From Flavipsychrobacter sp. (lineage in GTDB: Bacteria; Bacteroidota; Bacteroidia; Chitinophagales; Chitinophagaceae), in NCBI GenBank assembly GCA_021156265.1, contig JAJNBR010000172.1, forward strand, positions 1 through 6,343: a DNA stretch of 6,343 bases, in the 5' to 3' direction. Position numbers and translations under genes: made by a program. Below the pieces are notes generated by a model that did no database searches, was not told the origin of the DNA, and worked only from the letters and a program-made list of their open reading frames with translations. Below, in pieces: positions 1-6,343 of the stretch. The first letter of the stretch is position 1. Every line of letters begins with the position of its first letter.

Positions 1-2941
1 GTTCGAAGCGGGTGAACGTGAATTTGTCAACATATTCATCCAGCGGCACACCGTACTGCAGACCAACGGATACTGCAATCGCGAAGCTGTTCATCAGGCT
101 ACGCATGGTAGCACCTTCTTTCGCCATATCCACGAACACTTCACCCAGTGTACCATCAGGGTATTCACCCGTACGTACGAATAATGGCTGGCCGCCAACT
201 TTGGCTTTGAAGGTATAACCACGGCGTTTTGAAGGCAGCTGCTTGCGCTCTACGATGCGGCTCAGCTCACGCTTCAGGCTGGTGTCGGGGCTTGCCTGTA
301 CGCGCTTGTTCACTTCGTCCAGCAGTTCTTCTATCGTCAGCTGGCCCATGTCCACTATCTGTGCCGAAGGAGTTTCCTCCTGCGCTGCAACAGTTGTATC
401 GGCTTCTTTCTTTTTCTTGTCGCTTTTGTTGCTCAGCGGCTGGCTCAGTTTAGAACCATCGCGGTACAGGGCGCAGGCTTTGATACCCAGCTGCCAGCTA
501 AGCTGGTAGCAGTCTTTTATTTCTTCAACTGTTGCCTCGTTTGGCAGGTTGATGGTTTTAGAGATAGCACCGCTGATGAACGGCTGCGTAGCACCCATCA
601 TACGGATGTGACCATGTGCATGGATGTAGCGTTCGCCTTTTTTACCGCATTTGTTTGCGCAATCGAATACAGGCAGGTGTTCCGGTTTCAGGAGGGGTGC
701 ACCTTCTACCATCATGGTACCACATACGTAGTCGTTAGCTGCATCGATCTCTTCGTCGCTGAAACCAAGTTCTTCCAGCAGGTTGAAATCAGGCGCGAAG
801 TATTGCTCAGGAGTGAAGCCGAGGCGTTTCAGACACTCTTCGCCCAGGTTGTACACGTTGAATACAAAACCTATCTCGAACGCGCTTTCAACAGCTGTGT
901 CCAGTTTCTTCAGCTCTTCGCCGATGAAGCCTTTTTCGCTCAAGCTCTGGTGGTTGATATAAGGCGCGCCGGCAAATGTGCCGTGACCTTTTGCGTATTT
1001 AACGATCGCATCGATCTCTTCTTCGGAGTATTTCAGGTTGCGCAGTGCCGCAGGTATAGACTGGTTGATGATCTTGAAGTAACCACCGCCAGATAGTTTC
1101 TTGAATTTTACCAGGGCAAAGTCAGGCTCGATACCGGTAGTATCGCAGTCCATCACCAGGCCAATAGTACCTGTAGGTGCGATAACGGTAGCCTGTGCGT
1201 TGCGGTAGCCATGTTGCTCACCCAGTTGTACTGCTTCATCCCATGCCCTTGTAGCGGCTTTCAGCAGGTAGTCGGGGCAATACTTGGCATTGATACCCAT
1301 TGGCTTTGTTTCCAGGCCTTCGTATGCGTCAGCAGCATCGTAAGCAGCAGCACGGTGGTTGCGCATTACACGCAGCATGTGCTTGCGGTTTTCCTGGAAG
1401 CGTGGGAACGCACCCAGCGCAGCAGCCATCTCGGCCGATGTGCGATAGGCCACACCGTTCATGATAGCGGTGATAGCACCGGCGATAGCGCGGGCTTCTT
1501 CACTGTCGTAAGGAATACCGCTTACCATCAGCATAGAGCCGAGGTTAGCATAACCCAAACCAAGTGTGCGGTAGTCGTAGCTGAGCTGAGCCACTTCAGG
1601 CGAAGGGAATTGCGCCATCAGTACCGAGATCTCCAGCACCACTGTCCACAGGCGGGTCATGTATTCAAAACCTGCTACGTCAAAGCTGTTGTCTGCCTCG
1701 TTGAAGAAGCGACGCAGGTTGAGCGAAGCGAGGTTGCAAGCCGTGTTATCAAGGAACATATACTCCGAACATGGGTTAGATGCGCGGATAGCACCACCTT
1801 CAGGGCAGGTATGCCATTCGTTGATGGTAGTATCGTATTGCGTACCTGGATCAGCACAGCGCCATGCAGCGTACGATATTTTATCGAACAATGCTTTGGC
1901 AGGCATTTTCCTCATCACCTTGCCATCGCTGCGGGCGGTCATTTCCCAATCTTCGTTGTTTGCCAGGCGGCGGAAGAACTCGTTCGGGATACGAACAGAG
2001 TTGTTTGAGTTCTGGCCGGATACTGTTTTATATGCTTCGCCTTCATAGTCTGAGGCATAACCTGCAGCAATAAGGGCGGCTACTTTCTTTTCTTCTTCTA
2101 CTTTCCAGTCGATGAAATCGATTACTTCAGGGTGATCGAGGTCGAGGCATACCATTTTGGCAGCGCGGCGGGTAGTACCACCGCTTTTGATAGCGCCAGC
2201 AGCACGGTCACCAATTTTCAGGAAGCTCATCAGGCCGCTCGATGTACCACCACCGCTCAGTTTTTCACCTTCGGCGCGGATGTTAGAATAGTTGGTCCCA
2301 ACGCCGGAACCATATTTGAAGATACGTGCCTCACGAACCCACAGGTCCATGATACCACCATCATTAACCAGGTCATCTTCCACGCTCAGGATAAAGCATG
2401 CATGTGGCTGGGGGCGCTCATAAGCATTCTTCGAGCGTTCCAGCTTGCCGGTCTCAGGATCTACGAAATAGTGACCTTGCGCTTTGCCATCGATACCGTA
2501 GCTGCTGTACAGGCCGGTATTGAACCACTGCGGAGAGTTGGGTGCACAGCTCTGTTGCAGTATGCTATATGCTAGCTCGTCATAAAATACTTGTGCGTCT
2601 TTGGCCGAGGCGAAATAACCATATTTCTCGCCCCATCCGCGCCAGCAACCTGCCAGGCGATGCGCTACTTCCTTAATAGATGTTTCCCTGCCCAGGGTGC
2701 CGTCGGGTTGAGGAACACCTGCTTTGCGGAAGTACTTCTGCGCCAGGATATCTGTAGCTATCTGAGACCAATGCTTGGGTACTTCCACATTGGTCATTTC
2801 AAATACTTTCTCACCGTTCGGGTTACGTATTACCGATGTGCGGTAATCGTACTCGAACATGTCGAACGGGCTTATGCCCTCTTTTGTGTACTGGCGCTGG
2901 AAGGAAAGGCCTTCAGCTTTAGTTTTTGTCTTTGCACCCAT
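1..2941 (-). CDS. nrdJ: Adenosylcobalamin-dependent (class II) ribonucleotide reductase NrdJ, C-terminus cut by the window edge
   Basis: This cytoplasmic enzyme reduces ribonucleotides to deoxyribonucleotides, using adenosylcobalamin to generate a thiyl radical. The frame is open from the ATG at 2941 to the left edge, 980 codons with no stop. Visible motifs: PHACFI with Cys182; NPCSE at 389-393, where Cys391 is the expected radical cysteine flanked by Asn389 and Glu393; Cys402 in TACNLAS, 11 residues later, the expected redox partner of Cys182 (the same spacing I recall for the Thermotoga enzyme); and the phosphate-binding APTGTIG at 588-594. A Cys761/Cys765 pair sits in the CANKCGKKG segment. 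A Lys/Glu-rich linker (about 838-868) leads into a TSCPD-type domain from about 908 that runs off the window. No N-terminal ATP cone is visible. Related Bacteroidota proteins are, from memory, about 1100 residues or longer, so the C-terminal cysteines are probably outside. This start gives a family-like N-terminus (GLSFQRQYTKEGISPFDMF); no clear Shine-Dalgarno precedes it. Confidence 0.96.
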   Translation of the reverse strand, partial: MGAKTKTKAEGLSFQRQYTKEGISPFDMFEYDYRTSVIRNPNGEKVFEMTNVEVPKHWSQIATDILAQKYFRKAGVPQPDGTLGRETSIKEVAHRLAGCWRGWGEKYGYFASAKDAQVFYDELAYSILQQSCAPNSPQWFNTGLYSSYGIDGKAQGHYFVDPETGKLERSKNAYERPQPHACFILSVEDDLVNDGGIMDLWVREARIFKYGSGVGTNYSNIRAEGEKLSGGGTSSGLMSFLKIGDRAAGAIKSGGTTRRAAKMVCLDLDHPEVIDFIDWKVEEEKKVAALIAAGYASDYEGEAYKTVSGQNSNNSVRIPNEFFRRLANNEDWEMTARSDGKVMRKMPAKALFDKISYAAWRCADPGTQYDTTINEWHTCPEGGAIRASNPCSEYMFLDNTACNLASLNLRRFFNEADNSFDVAGFEYMTRLWTVVLEISVLMAQFPSPEVAQLSYDYRTLGLGYANLGSMLMVSGIPYDSEEARAIAGAITAIMNGVAYRTSAEMAAALGAFPRFQENRKHMLRVMRNHRAAAYDAADAYEGLETKPMGINAKYCPDYLLKAATRAWDEAVQLGEQHGYRNAQATVIAPTGTIGLVMDCDTTGIEPDFALVKFKKLSGGGYFKIINQSIPAALRNLKYSEEEIDAIVKYAKGHGTFAGAPYINHQSLSEKGFIGEELKKLDTAVESAFEIGFVFNVYNLGEECLKRLGFTPEQYFAPDFNLLEELGFSDEEIDAANDYVCGTMMVEGAPLLKPEHLPVFDCANKCGKKGERYIHAHGHIRMMGATQPFISGAISKTINLPNEATVEEIKDCYQLSWQLGIKACALYRDGSKLSQPLSNKSDKKKKEADTTVAAQEETPSAQIVDMGQLTIEELLDEVNKRVQASPDTSLKRELSRIVERKQLPSKRRGYTFKAKVGGQPLFVRTGEYPDGTLGEVFVDMAKEGATMRSLMNSFAIAVSVGLQYGVPLDEYVDKFTFTRFE

Positions 2942-3150
2942 GGTTAAATATATTTTCCTGTTAATGAATTTGAGTAATGTCGGATAGCGAAAATATCAAA
3001 AGGGGGATTCCTAAGACAAAATAGAAATCAACTGCCTGTGGATAAACTGACTGTATAATTTTTTCTCCCTGATTTGCCGCTACTTAGGCTCAAAATTCAC
3101 TATATGACCCGCTCCTGTATCTTGTTTTTTTGAAGGATATTTTTATATTA
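2942..3150 (-). other. Probable 5' leader of nrdJ, about 200 nt
   Basis: This AT-rich stretch lies between the candidate -7 box and the nrdJ start codon, and no open frame in it looks like a gene. Its last 25 bases are A/T-rich with an AGGAAAA about 14 to 20 bases before the ATG, too far to be a normal Shine-Dalgarno; that is common in Bacteroidota. It contains an exact DnaA-box sequence, described separately. I looked for a cobalamin riboswitch because nrdJ needs B12, but did not see the conserved B12-box core GCCACTG on the nrdJ strand. The leader length depends on the promoter call being correct. Confidence 0.45.
3038..3058 (-). promoter_or_regulatory. Candidate DnaA box pair in the nrdJ leader
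   Basis: Reading the minus strand, positions 3046-3038 spell TTATCCACA, an exact match to the canonical high-affinity DnaA box. Twelve bases upstream in the same orientation, 3058-3050 spell TTATACAGT, which matches the TTATNCACA consensus at seven of nine positions. An exact nonamer is expected by chance well under once in this gap. It is known that DnaA binds the nrdAB promoter in Escherichia coli and links reductase expression to replication. A similar role here is inference. The sites lie downstream of the proposed promoter, so binding would more naturally repress than activate. Confidence 0.4.
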
Positions 3151-3158
3151 CAAAGATA
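3151..3158 (-). promoter_or_regulatory. Candidate nrdJ promoter -7 box (Bacteroidota TAnnTTTG)
   Basis: On the minus strand this reads TATCTTTG, an exact fit to the TAnnTTTG -7 element used by the primary sigma factor of Bacteroidota. It is the only exact match in the gap upstream of nrdJ. No TTG -33 element sits at the usual spacing of about 17 to 23 bases upstream; the nearest TTTTG is 33 bases away. A six-base pattern has roughly a one in ten chance of occurring in a gap this size, so the position (after the upstream terminator and before nrdJ) is a large part of the support. Confidence 0.5.
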
Positions 3159-3176
3159 CGAAATTCCGGCGCCTTA

Positions 3177-3190
3177 CAGGTTTTCACCTG
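3177..3190. promoter_or_regulatory. Inverted repeat next to the nrdJ -7 box
   Basis: The sequence CAGGT-TTTC-ACCTG has perfect 5-bp arms around a 4-base spacer. It lies 18 to 32 bases upstream of the candidate -7 box, where a -33 element and its contacts would be. That placement suits an operator for a repressor or activator of nrdJ, but short arms like these also arise by chance. Confidence 0.25.
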
Positions 3191-3221
3191 CCAAAACAGC
3201 TAATATGTTCCTGCTCTGAAA

Positions 3222-3238
3222 CCCGCGCCTGAAGCGGG
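3222..3238. repeat. GC-rich small hairpin
   Basis: Arms CCCGC (3222-3226) and GCGGG (3234-3238) flank a 7-base loop, followed by the GC palindrome GGGCCC at 3237-3242. This short GC-rich island stands out in an otherwise AT-rich gap between a terminator and a promoter. It has no T-run suited to termination. It could be a remnant of a dispersed palindromic repeat, but only one copy is in view. Confidence 0.3.
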
Positions 3239-3253
3239 GCCCGGCCAAAATAT

Positions 3254-3290
3254 AAAAAGGGCTGACGCACAACTGCATCAGCCCTTTTTT
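3254..3290. terminator. Rho-independent terminator downstream of the 871-residue secreted protein gene
   Basis: A 12-bp perfect stem pairs AAAAAGGGCTGA (3254-3265) with TCAGCCCTTTTT (3278-3289). Inside it a C/A mismatch is followed by three more pairs (GCA/TGC) and a CAAC loop. Each strand ends in a T-run, so the structure could act in both directions. It begins 20 bases after the stop codon at 3310-3312, and would stop transcription of that gene before the nrdJ promoter. No plus-strand gene is seen to use it in the other direction. Confidence 0.9.
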
Positions 3291-3309
3291 ATATCTAAAC
3301 AGGTTGCAA

Positions 3310-5925
3310 TTATTGTATCACAACGCGTCTTTTTGCCTTGATACCACCGGCATCCACTTCAACAAAGTATACGCCCCTGGCCTGTGCGCCCAGGTCTATT
3401 TCCTTCATGAAGCGGCCGCCGCTGTGACCTGATACCTCGCTCCATATTTGCTGGCCTGTAACGTTGGTAACTGAAATGCTCACCGATGGCACAGAAACGC
3501 TGTTGAAGCGCAAGGTAAACCTGCCGCTGGTGGGGTTTGGATACAGTATGAGATCTTCCATTCCTTTCAGCTCATCTACCTTAACATTGAAGGCACGTTT
3601 GAAATAGATCATGTAGTCCTCTGTTTCACCCGACGTATATTCGCCGCATGCGTTGTCTGAAGGTATATTGGGAGACACATCGTTATTGATGATGACGCGC
3701 ATACCAGTAGGTTTATCAACGATAGCAGCATTCGGAACAGTAACATAGCTGATCAGCGTATGATAACCCACATTCGTAAAGCCCGTATATACGCGTTCTT
3801 CAGGTATATCATACTGGTGGTTATTATTAAAGTCCATGAATACGGTGATCTTACCGTCGGAATGCTGATCGCGCAGCATGGTGTGGAATACATGGAAGCT
3901 GTAAACGCTGTCCACCCACATCACGACAGGACTTAGGTCGGTGCGGTCGGTGCGATGCCTGTAAGCCCTGGGGTTAGCCAGGTGCGTACCACCGTCAGTT
4001 ACCTGGAAACCGTATATCTGGAACGAGCCTATATCGCTGCTGTCGTTCTCCATACCGCCATTCGCCTGGCTGTGGCAGTAACATTTGTAGCCTGGTTTCA
4101 GGCCAATACGATGAACGTTGGAGAAGGTGGTATCATCAGTTGCCAGGCACACCATTCTTACACGGTAGTATAAACTCTGGTTCTGGAATAATCGCATCAA
4201 TGTATCCTTGTTGGCCGAATTAGCCACGTCAAACCAGGTGATATCGTCGGCAGAATGCTGCCAGGTACGGGCCTGCATGCTCTTTTGCTTTTCATAGGTG
4301 GTGTCTGTCACCACATAAGTATAGCCGGTGCACATAGAAGTGTCTTCGCTTATTACAGCGCCCGCGATGGATGGACCATTGCAAGGCGGATATGTGATGT
4401 TGACGAGATAATCCTCAGTTTCTCCGTCGGCGTAGGTATTGCACGAATCCGGCAGGCTGGTACCGCTTCTCAGTATGACGCGCATACGTGTAATGCCGAC
4501 CTTGGCCGAATCCGGTATAGTGAACGTATCGGCTACCTGGCCCGGGGTAGGCTGTACATTCTGGGCCACTCTGAACATGATACGCTCGTGCGCATCGAAT
4601 ATAGAGTTATGGTTGAAATCGATATAGGCCGATACCGCACTCTGAACGTAAGTACCCCAGCTTATGGCGTTGGCAATAACGATGTAGCTTGAGTCGCGGT
4701 ACATTTCGACCGGCTCCTTGAATTCCTGCGTAAAGTCTGTATACGCTTTTACAGCATATAGATTGCTGGACAGCCCGAGGCTTGCGTCATAGTTATTGAG
4801 CAGCGTGTCTTTTTTGAAGTTCACCAGGTTTACTTTTCCTATGTCCATTGCCGACGGCGCGTTGGTAGTGGTGGCCGACGAATTGCAATAGCATTCGTAG
4901 TGCGGCGATACGTCGACTTTCTTTGCCGGTGTAGTGATGGTTACACTACCGCAGGTAATGGTTGCCTTATACCACCGTGGTTTCGTAATTACATCCGAGA
5001 TCACCCCCGTACCGCCGGTTAGCGGAACATAGCTCACCCCGTTATCGGAATATGACCAGTTGCAGGCTGTGTTGGTACCTATAGTAGGACGGGCAACAGC
5101 AGCCAGTAAGAATGGTTTTCCCGGGCATGCGTCCTGCGGACCTTCTATAGCGGCTGATTGCATATCAGTGCAGGGAGCCAGCCACATATAGCTTTGCTCG
5201 CTAAACGGACGCGCTTCGATGTTACCCTTGAGAGAAGTCGTGCTCGGTTTGGAGAACATGGTGCTGCCATCCAGGAACTGGAAATCGGTAGTAGTGCGGG
5301 CAATACCTATAGAACCACCAAACCAGCCGGTAGTAATCGCCAATTGCGAACCAATAGCGCCATGCTCCCGTTTATACAGAAATTGTATCGAACCATTCTC
5401 ATATAATTTCATCTGGATGGATAGCGTACCCGCGGGCAACGAGAAATCCCATACCCAGTTTTTCCATTCAAAAGTAAAAACGCGGTTGGGCGCGGTACCT
5501 GTTGTCAGGTAGCTCGCGTTACCACCAAATGCCCAGCCCCAGTCATCCCAAAAAGGCATGATAACCGGCAGGGAGTTATTGCCACTGAATTGATTAAAGT
5601 TGCTGTTGTCATTATTAATACCCGTACCGATGGCCGTTGTCGTACTTAGCGAGAACCAAAGATTTGAGGAGACACTCCCGGTGGTGTAGCTGTTACCGCA
5701 AAACGGAAAGCTGAAACCGATAGGGATGTTGGTAGCCTGGGCATCATCGGTATGGATACCAGTAACCGTGGTGCCGCCCACAAGGTATTGAAAACCAGCA
5801 GTGGTTGCTACGAACGGGTACTGTGTTGCCGCCGCGTATTGGGCTTGCGCCGTGTCAGCCATTAAAACTGGAATAGCTAAAAAAAGACATGCTTTTTTTA
5901 ACAGAGCGTGAATAGAGCATCTCAT
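3310..5925 (-). CDS. Secreted multidomain protein with two GEVED modules and a T9SS type A sorting domain
   Basis: The complete 871-residue protein is predicted to be exported and then secreted or surface-anchored by the type IX system. Residues 1-28 form a signal peptide (basic start, hydrophobic core LFLAIPVLM, cleavage likely after AQA). Residues 30-250 look like a beta-sandwich domain with the pattern IGFSFPFCGNSYTTGSVSSN (69-88) and LPVIMPFWDDW (119-129), reminiscent of nidogen-like domains. Ig-like linker regions follow at about 251-343 and 515-612, each leading into a GEVED module (344-510 and 613-776, marked by GETEDY). Residues 783-871 are the sorting domain: LYPNPTSGRF, VTGQ, GVYFVEVDAGG and a basic end RRVVIQ. 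No catalytic motif is visible; adhesion, matrix or carbohydrate binding is plausible but unproven. The start is chosen because the signal peptide follows directly; no Shine-Dalgarno is evident. It is separated by terminators from both neighbours, so it is probably transcribed alone. Confidence 0.93.
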   Translation of the reverse strand: MRCSIHALLKKACLFLAIPVLMADTAQAQYAAATQYPFVATTAGFQYLVGGTTVTGIHTDDAQATNIPIGFSFPFCGNSYTTGSVSSNLWFSLSTTTAIGTGINNDNSNFNQFSGNNSLPVIMPFWDDWGWAFGGNASYLTTGTAPNRVFTFEWKNWVWDFSLPAGTLSIQMKLYENGSIQFLYKREHGAIGSQLAITTGWFGGSIGIARTTTDFQFLDGSTMFSKPSTTSLKGNIEARPFSEQSYMWLAPCTDMQSAAIEGPQDACPGKPFLLAAVARPTIGTNTACNWSYSDNGVSYVPLTGGTGVISDVITKPRWYKATITCGSVTITTPAKKVDVSPHYECYCNSSATTTNAPSAMDIGKVNLVNFKKDTLLNNYDASLGLSSNLYAVKAYTDFTQEFKEPVEMYRDSSYIVIANAISWGTYVQSAVSAYIDFNHNSIFDAHERIMFRVAQNVQPTPGQVADTFTIPDSAKVGITRMRVILRSGTSLPDSCNTYADGETEDYLVNITYPPCNGPSIAGAVISEDTSMCTGYTYVVTDTTYEKQKSMQARTWQHSADDITWFDVANSANKDTLMRLFQNQSLYYRVRMVCLATDDTTFSNVHRIGLKPGYKCYCHSQANGGMENDSSDIGSFQIYGFQVTDGGTHLANPRAYRHRTDRTDLSPVVMWVDSVYSFHVFHTMLRDQHSDGKITVFMDFNNNHQYDIPEERVYTGFTNVGYHTLISYVTVPNAAIVDKPTGMRVIINNDVSPNIPSDNACGEYTSGETEDYMIYFKRAFNVKVDELKGMEDLILYPNPTSGRFTLRFNSVSVPSVSISVTNVTGQQIWSEVSGHSGGRFMKEIDLGAQARGVYFVEVDAGGIKAKRRVVIQ
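3598..4089 (-). repeat. Second GEVED module of the secreted protein (residues 613-776)
   Basis: The module opens with KCYCHSQ (614-620), includes an acidic loop at 698-709 (Asp698, Asn700, Asn702, Asp706, Glu709) and closes with CGEYTSGETEDY (760-771). Each element has a counterpart in the same order in the first module. The modules diverge clearly between these anchors, so the duplication is old or the modules were recruited separately. In known proteins GEVED modules accompany secreted, often surface-exposed, Bacteroidota proteins; a specific ligand is not known to me. Confidence 0.8.
4396..4896 (-). repeat. First GEVED module of the secreted protein (residues 344-510)
   Basis: The module opens with ECYCNSS (344-350), contains the strand YIDFNHN with an acidic loop at 436-447 (Asp436, Asn438, Asn440, Asp444, Glu447), then MRVILRSG (481-488), and closes with CNTYADGETEDY (495-506). 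Cys495 and Cys760 in the second module are equivalent, as are the CYC triplets, which suggests conserved disulfides in the exported protein. Confidence 0.8.
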
Positions 5926-5969
5926 AGTACAAATTTTAGGGGTCAGGGCATTACCGATCTGGCCGCTTA

Positions 5970-5984
5970 TGTCTTATAAAGACA
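5970..5984. promoter_or_regulatory. Inverted repeat upstream of the secreted protein gene
   Basis: TGTCTT-ATA-AAGACA has perfect 6-bp arms around a 3-base spacer, centred about 52 bases upstream of the start codon at 5925. There is no T-run beside it, so it is not a terminator. The position and compact symmetry suit a dimeric regulator site. No exact TAnnTTTG promoter box was found in this gap, so its relation to a transcription start is unknown. Confidence 0.35.
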
Positions 5985-6035
5985 GCAAAATCAGGTTTTT
6001 CGATAGGTAAGTTATTAAACTTTTTTTGGATTACA

Positions 6036-6067
6036 GAAAAAGGCGATGTATTCACATCGCCTTTTTC
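6036..6067. terminator. Rho-independent terminator downstream of the partial sorting-domain gene
   Basis: A perfect 14-bp stem pairs GAAAAAGGCGATGT (6036-6049) with ACATCGCCTTTTTC (6054-6067) around an ATTC loop. T-runs lie on both strands within the stem, as in the other terminator in this window. It starts 23 bases after the stop codon at 6091-6093 and would separate that gene from the 871-residue protein gene. Confidence 0.9.
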
Positions 6068-6090
6068 AATCCCAGGGGGTAATATGGAGT

Positions 6091-6343
6091 CTATCGCAGC
6101 ACTACCCGCTTGGTTTCTTTGATACCATCGGCATCTATCTCTACGAAGTAGACACCTTTGGCCTGGTTTTCCAGGTTCAACTCTTTGGTGAACCTGCCAC
6201 CGGTGTGGTTATATACTTCATTGAGTATCAGCTGCCCCGTAACGGTCAGTATCTTCAGTTTTACTTCTTTAATAGTATTGCCGCTGTAGAAATCTACACT
6301 AAACCTTCCGTTCGTCGGATTCGGGTATACCTGTACGCCTTTC
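6091..6343 (-). CDS. C-terminal end of a protein with a T9SS type A sorting domain, N-terminus outside the window
   Basis: Only the last 83 codons and the TAG stop (6091-6093) are visible. They encode a nearly complete type IX sorting domain: VYPNPTNGRF near the start, VTGQ in the middle, TGGRFTKEL, then GVYFVEIDADG and the basic terminal segment KRVVLR. This shows that the protein is exported across the inner membrane and then passed through the type IX translocon, where such a domain is normally cleaved. What the rest of the protein does cannot be told from here. By eye about half of the residues match the sorting domain of the adjacent 871-residue protein, with one single-residue gap, so the two are probably a local family of related cargo genes or share a recently duplicated C-terminus. 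Confidence 0.92.
   Translation of the reverse strand, partial: KGVQVYPNPTNGRFSVDFYSGNTIKEVKLKILTVTGQLILNEVYNHTGGRFTKELNLENQAKGVYFVEIDADGIKETKRVVLR

Noticed and set aside
1675..1857. A 60-codon minus-strand frame overlapping nrdJ.
   Set aside because: It is out of frame inside the nrdJ coding region around the active-site motif, with no independent support.
608..2947. Several long open frames on the plus strand opposite nrdJ (for example 608-1096, 1211-2008, 2132-2575).
   Set aside because: They lie antisense to a gene with clear family motifs throughout. Their products are rich in Cys, His and Val as expected from reading a coding strand backwards, and none has a recognisable domain.
3097..3112. 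A CACTATAT stretch resembling half of an NrdR box in the nrdJ leader.
   Set aside because: The second half of the 16-bp palindrome is not conserved, and no partner box lies at the usual spacing of about 31 bp.
2942..3150. Cobalamin riboswitch upstream of nrdJ.
   Set aside because: Expected on functional grounds, but the conserved B12-box core and the surrounding helices were not found by eye.
3955..5512. Plus-strand open frames opposite the 871-residue secreted protein (3955-4173, 4255-4692, 5158-5406, 5219-5512).
   Set aside because: They are antisense shadows of a well-supported modular gene and show no domain or promoter.
5930..5938. TAAAATTTG just before the start of the secreted protein gene as a -7 promoter box.
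   Set aside because: The gap between TA and TTTG is three bases instead of two, there is no -33 element, and it would place the transcription start essentially at the start codon.

Overview
The window reads as chromosomal DNA from a Bacteroidota bacterium, most likely of the Chitinophagaceae type. Three things point there: two genes end in type IX secretion system (T9SS) type A C-terminal sorting domains, one of them carries GEVED-type modules, and the only promoter-like motif is the Bacteroidota -7 box (TAnnTTTG). Start codons lack clear Shine-Dalgarno sequences, which also fits. The family-level assignment is inference.

All three genes are on the minus strand, and both the left and right genes are cut by the window edges. 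From right to left, in the direction of transcription: (1) positions 6091-6343 hold the last 83 codons of a gene whose product ends in a T9SS sorting domain, followed by a 14-bp terminator hairpin (6036-6067). (2) Positions 3310-5925 hold a complete 871-residue secreted modular protein: signal peptide, N-terminal beta-sandwich-like domain, two repeats of an Ig-like linker plus GEVED module, and a T9SS sorting domain. A second terminator hairpin follows (3254-3290). (3) Positions 1-2941 hold the first 980 codons of nrdJ, the adenosylcobalamin-dependent class II ribonucleotide reductase; its C-terminus lies beyond the left edge.

The 368-bp gap upstream of nrdJ holds the terminator, a GC-rich hairpin, a small inverted repeat, a candidate -7 box and a leader of roughly 200 nt. 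The leader contains an exact DnaA-box sequence (TTATCCACA) with a degenerate second copy 12 bp away. I saw no cobalamin riboswitch there.

The genes do not form one operon: strong terminators separate them, and nrdJ appears to have its own promoter. The two secreted-protein genes are functionally related in that both products would be exported by T9SS. nrdJ is an unrelated housekeeping gene for DNA precursor synthesis. I found no clear new defence, mobile or RNA system. The most testable observations are the possible DnaA control of nrdJ and the duplicated EF-hand-like acidic loops in the GEVED modules.
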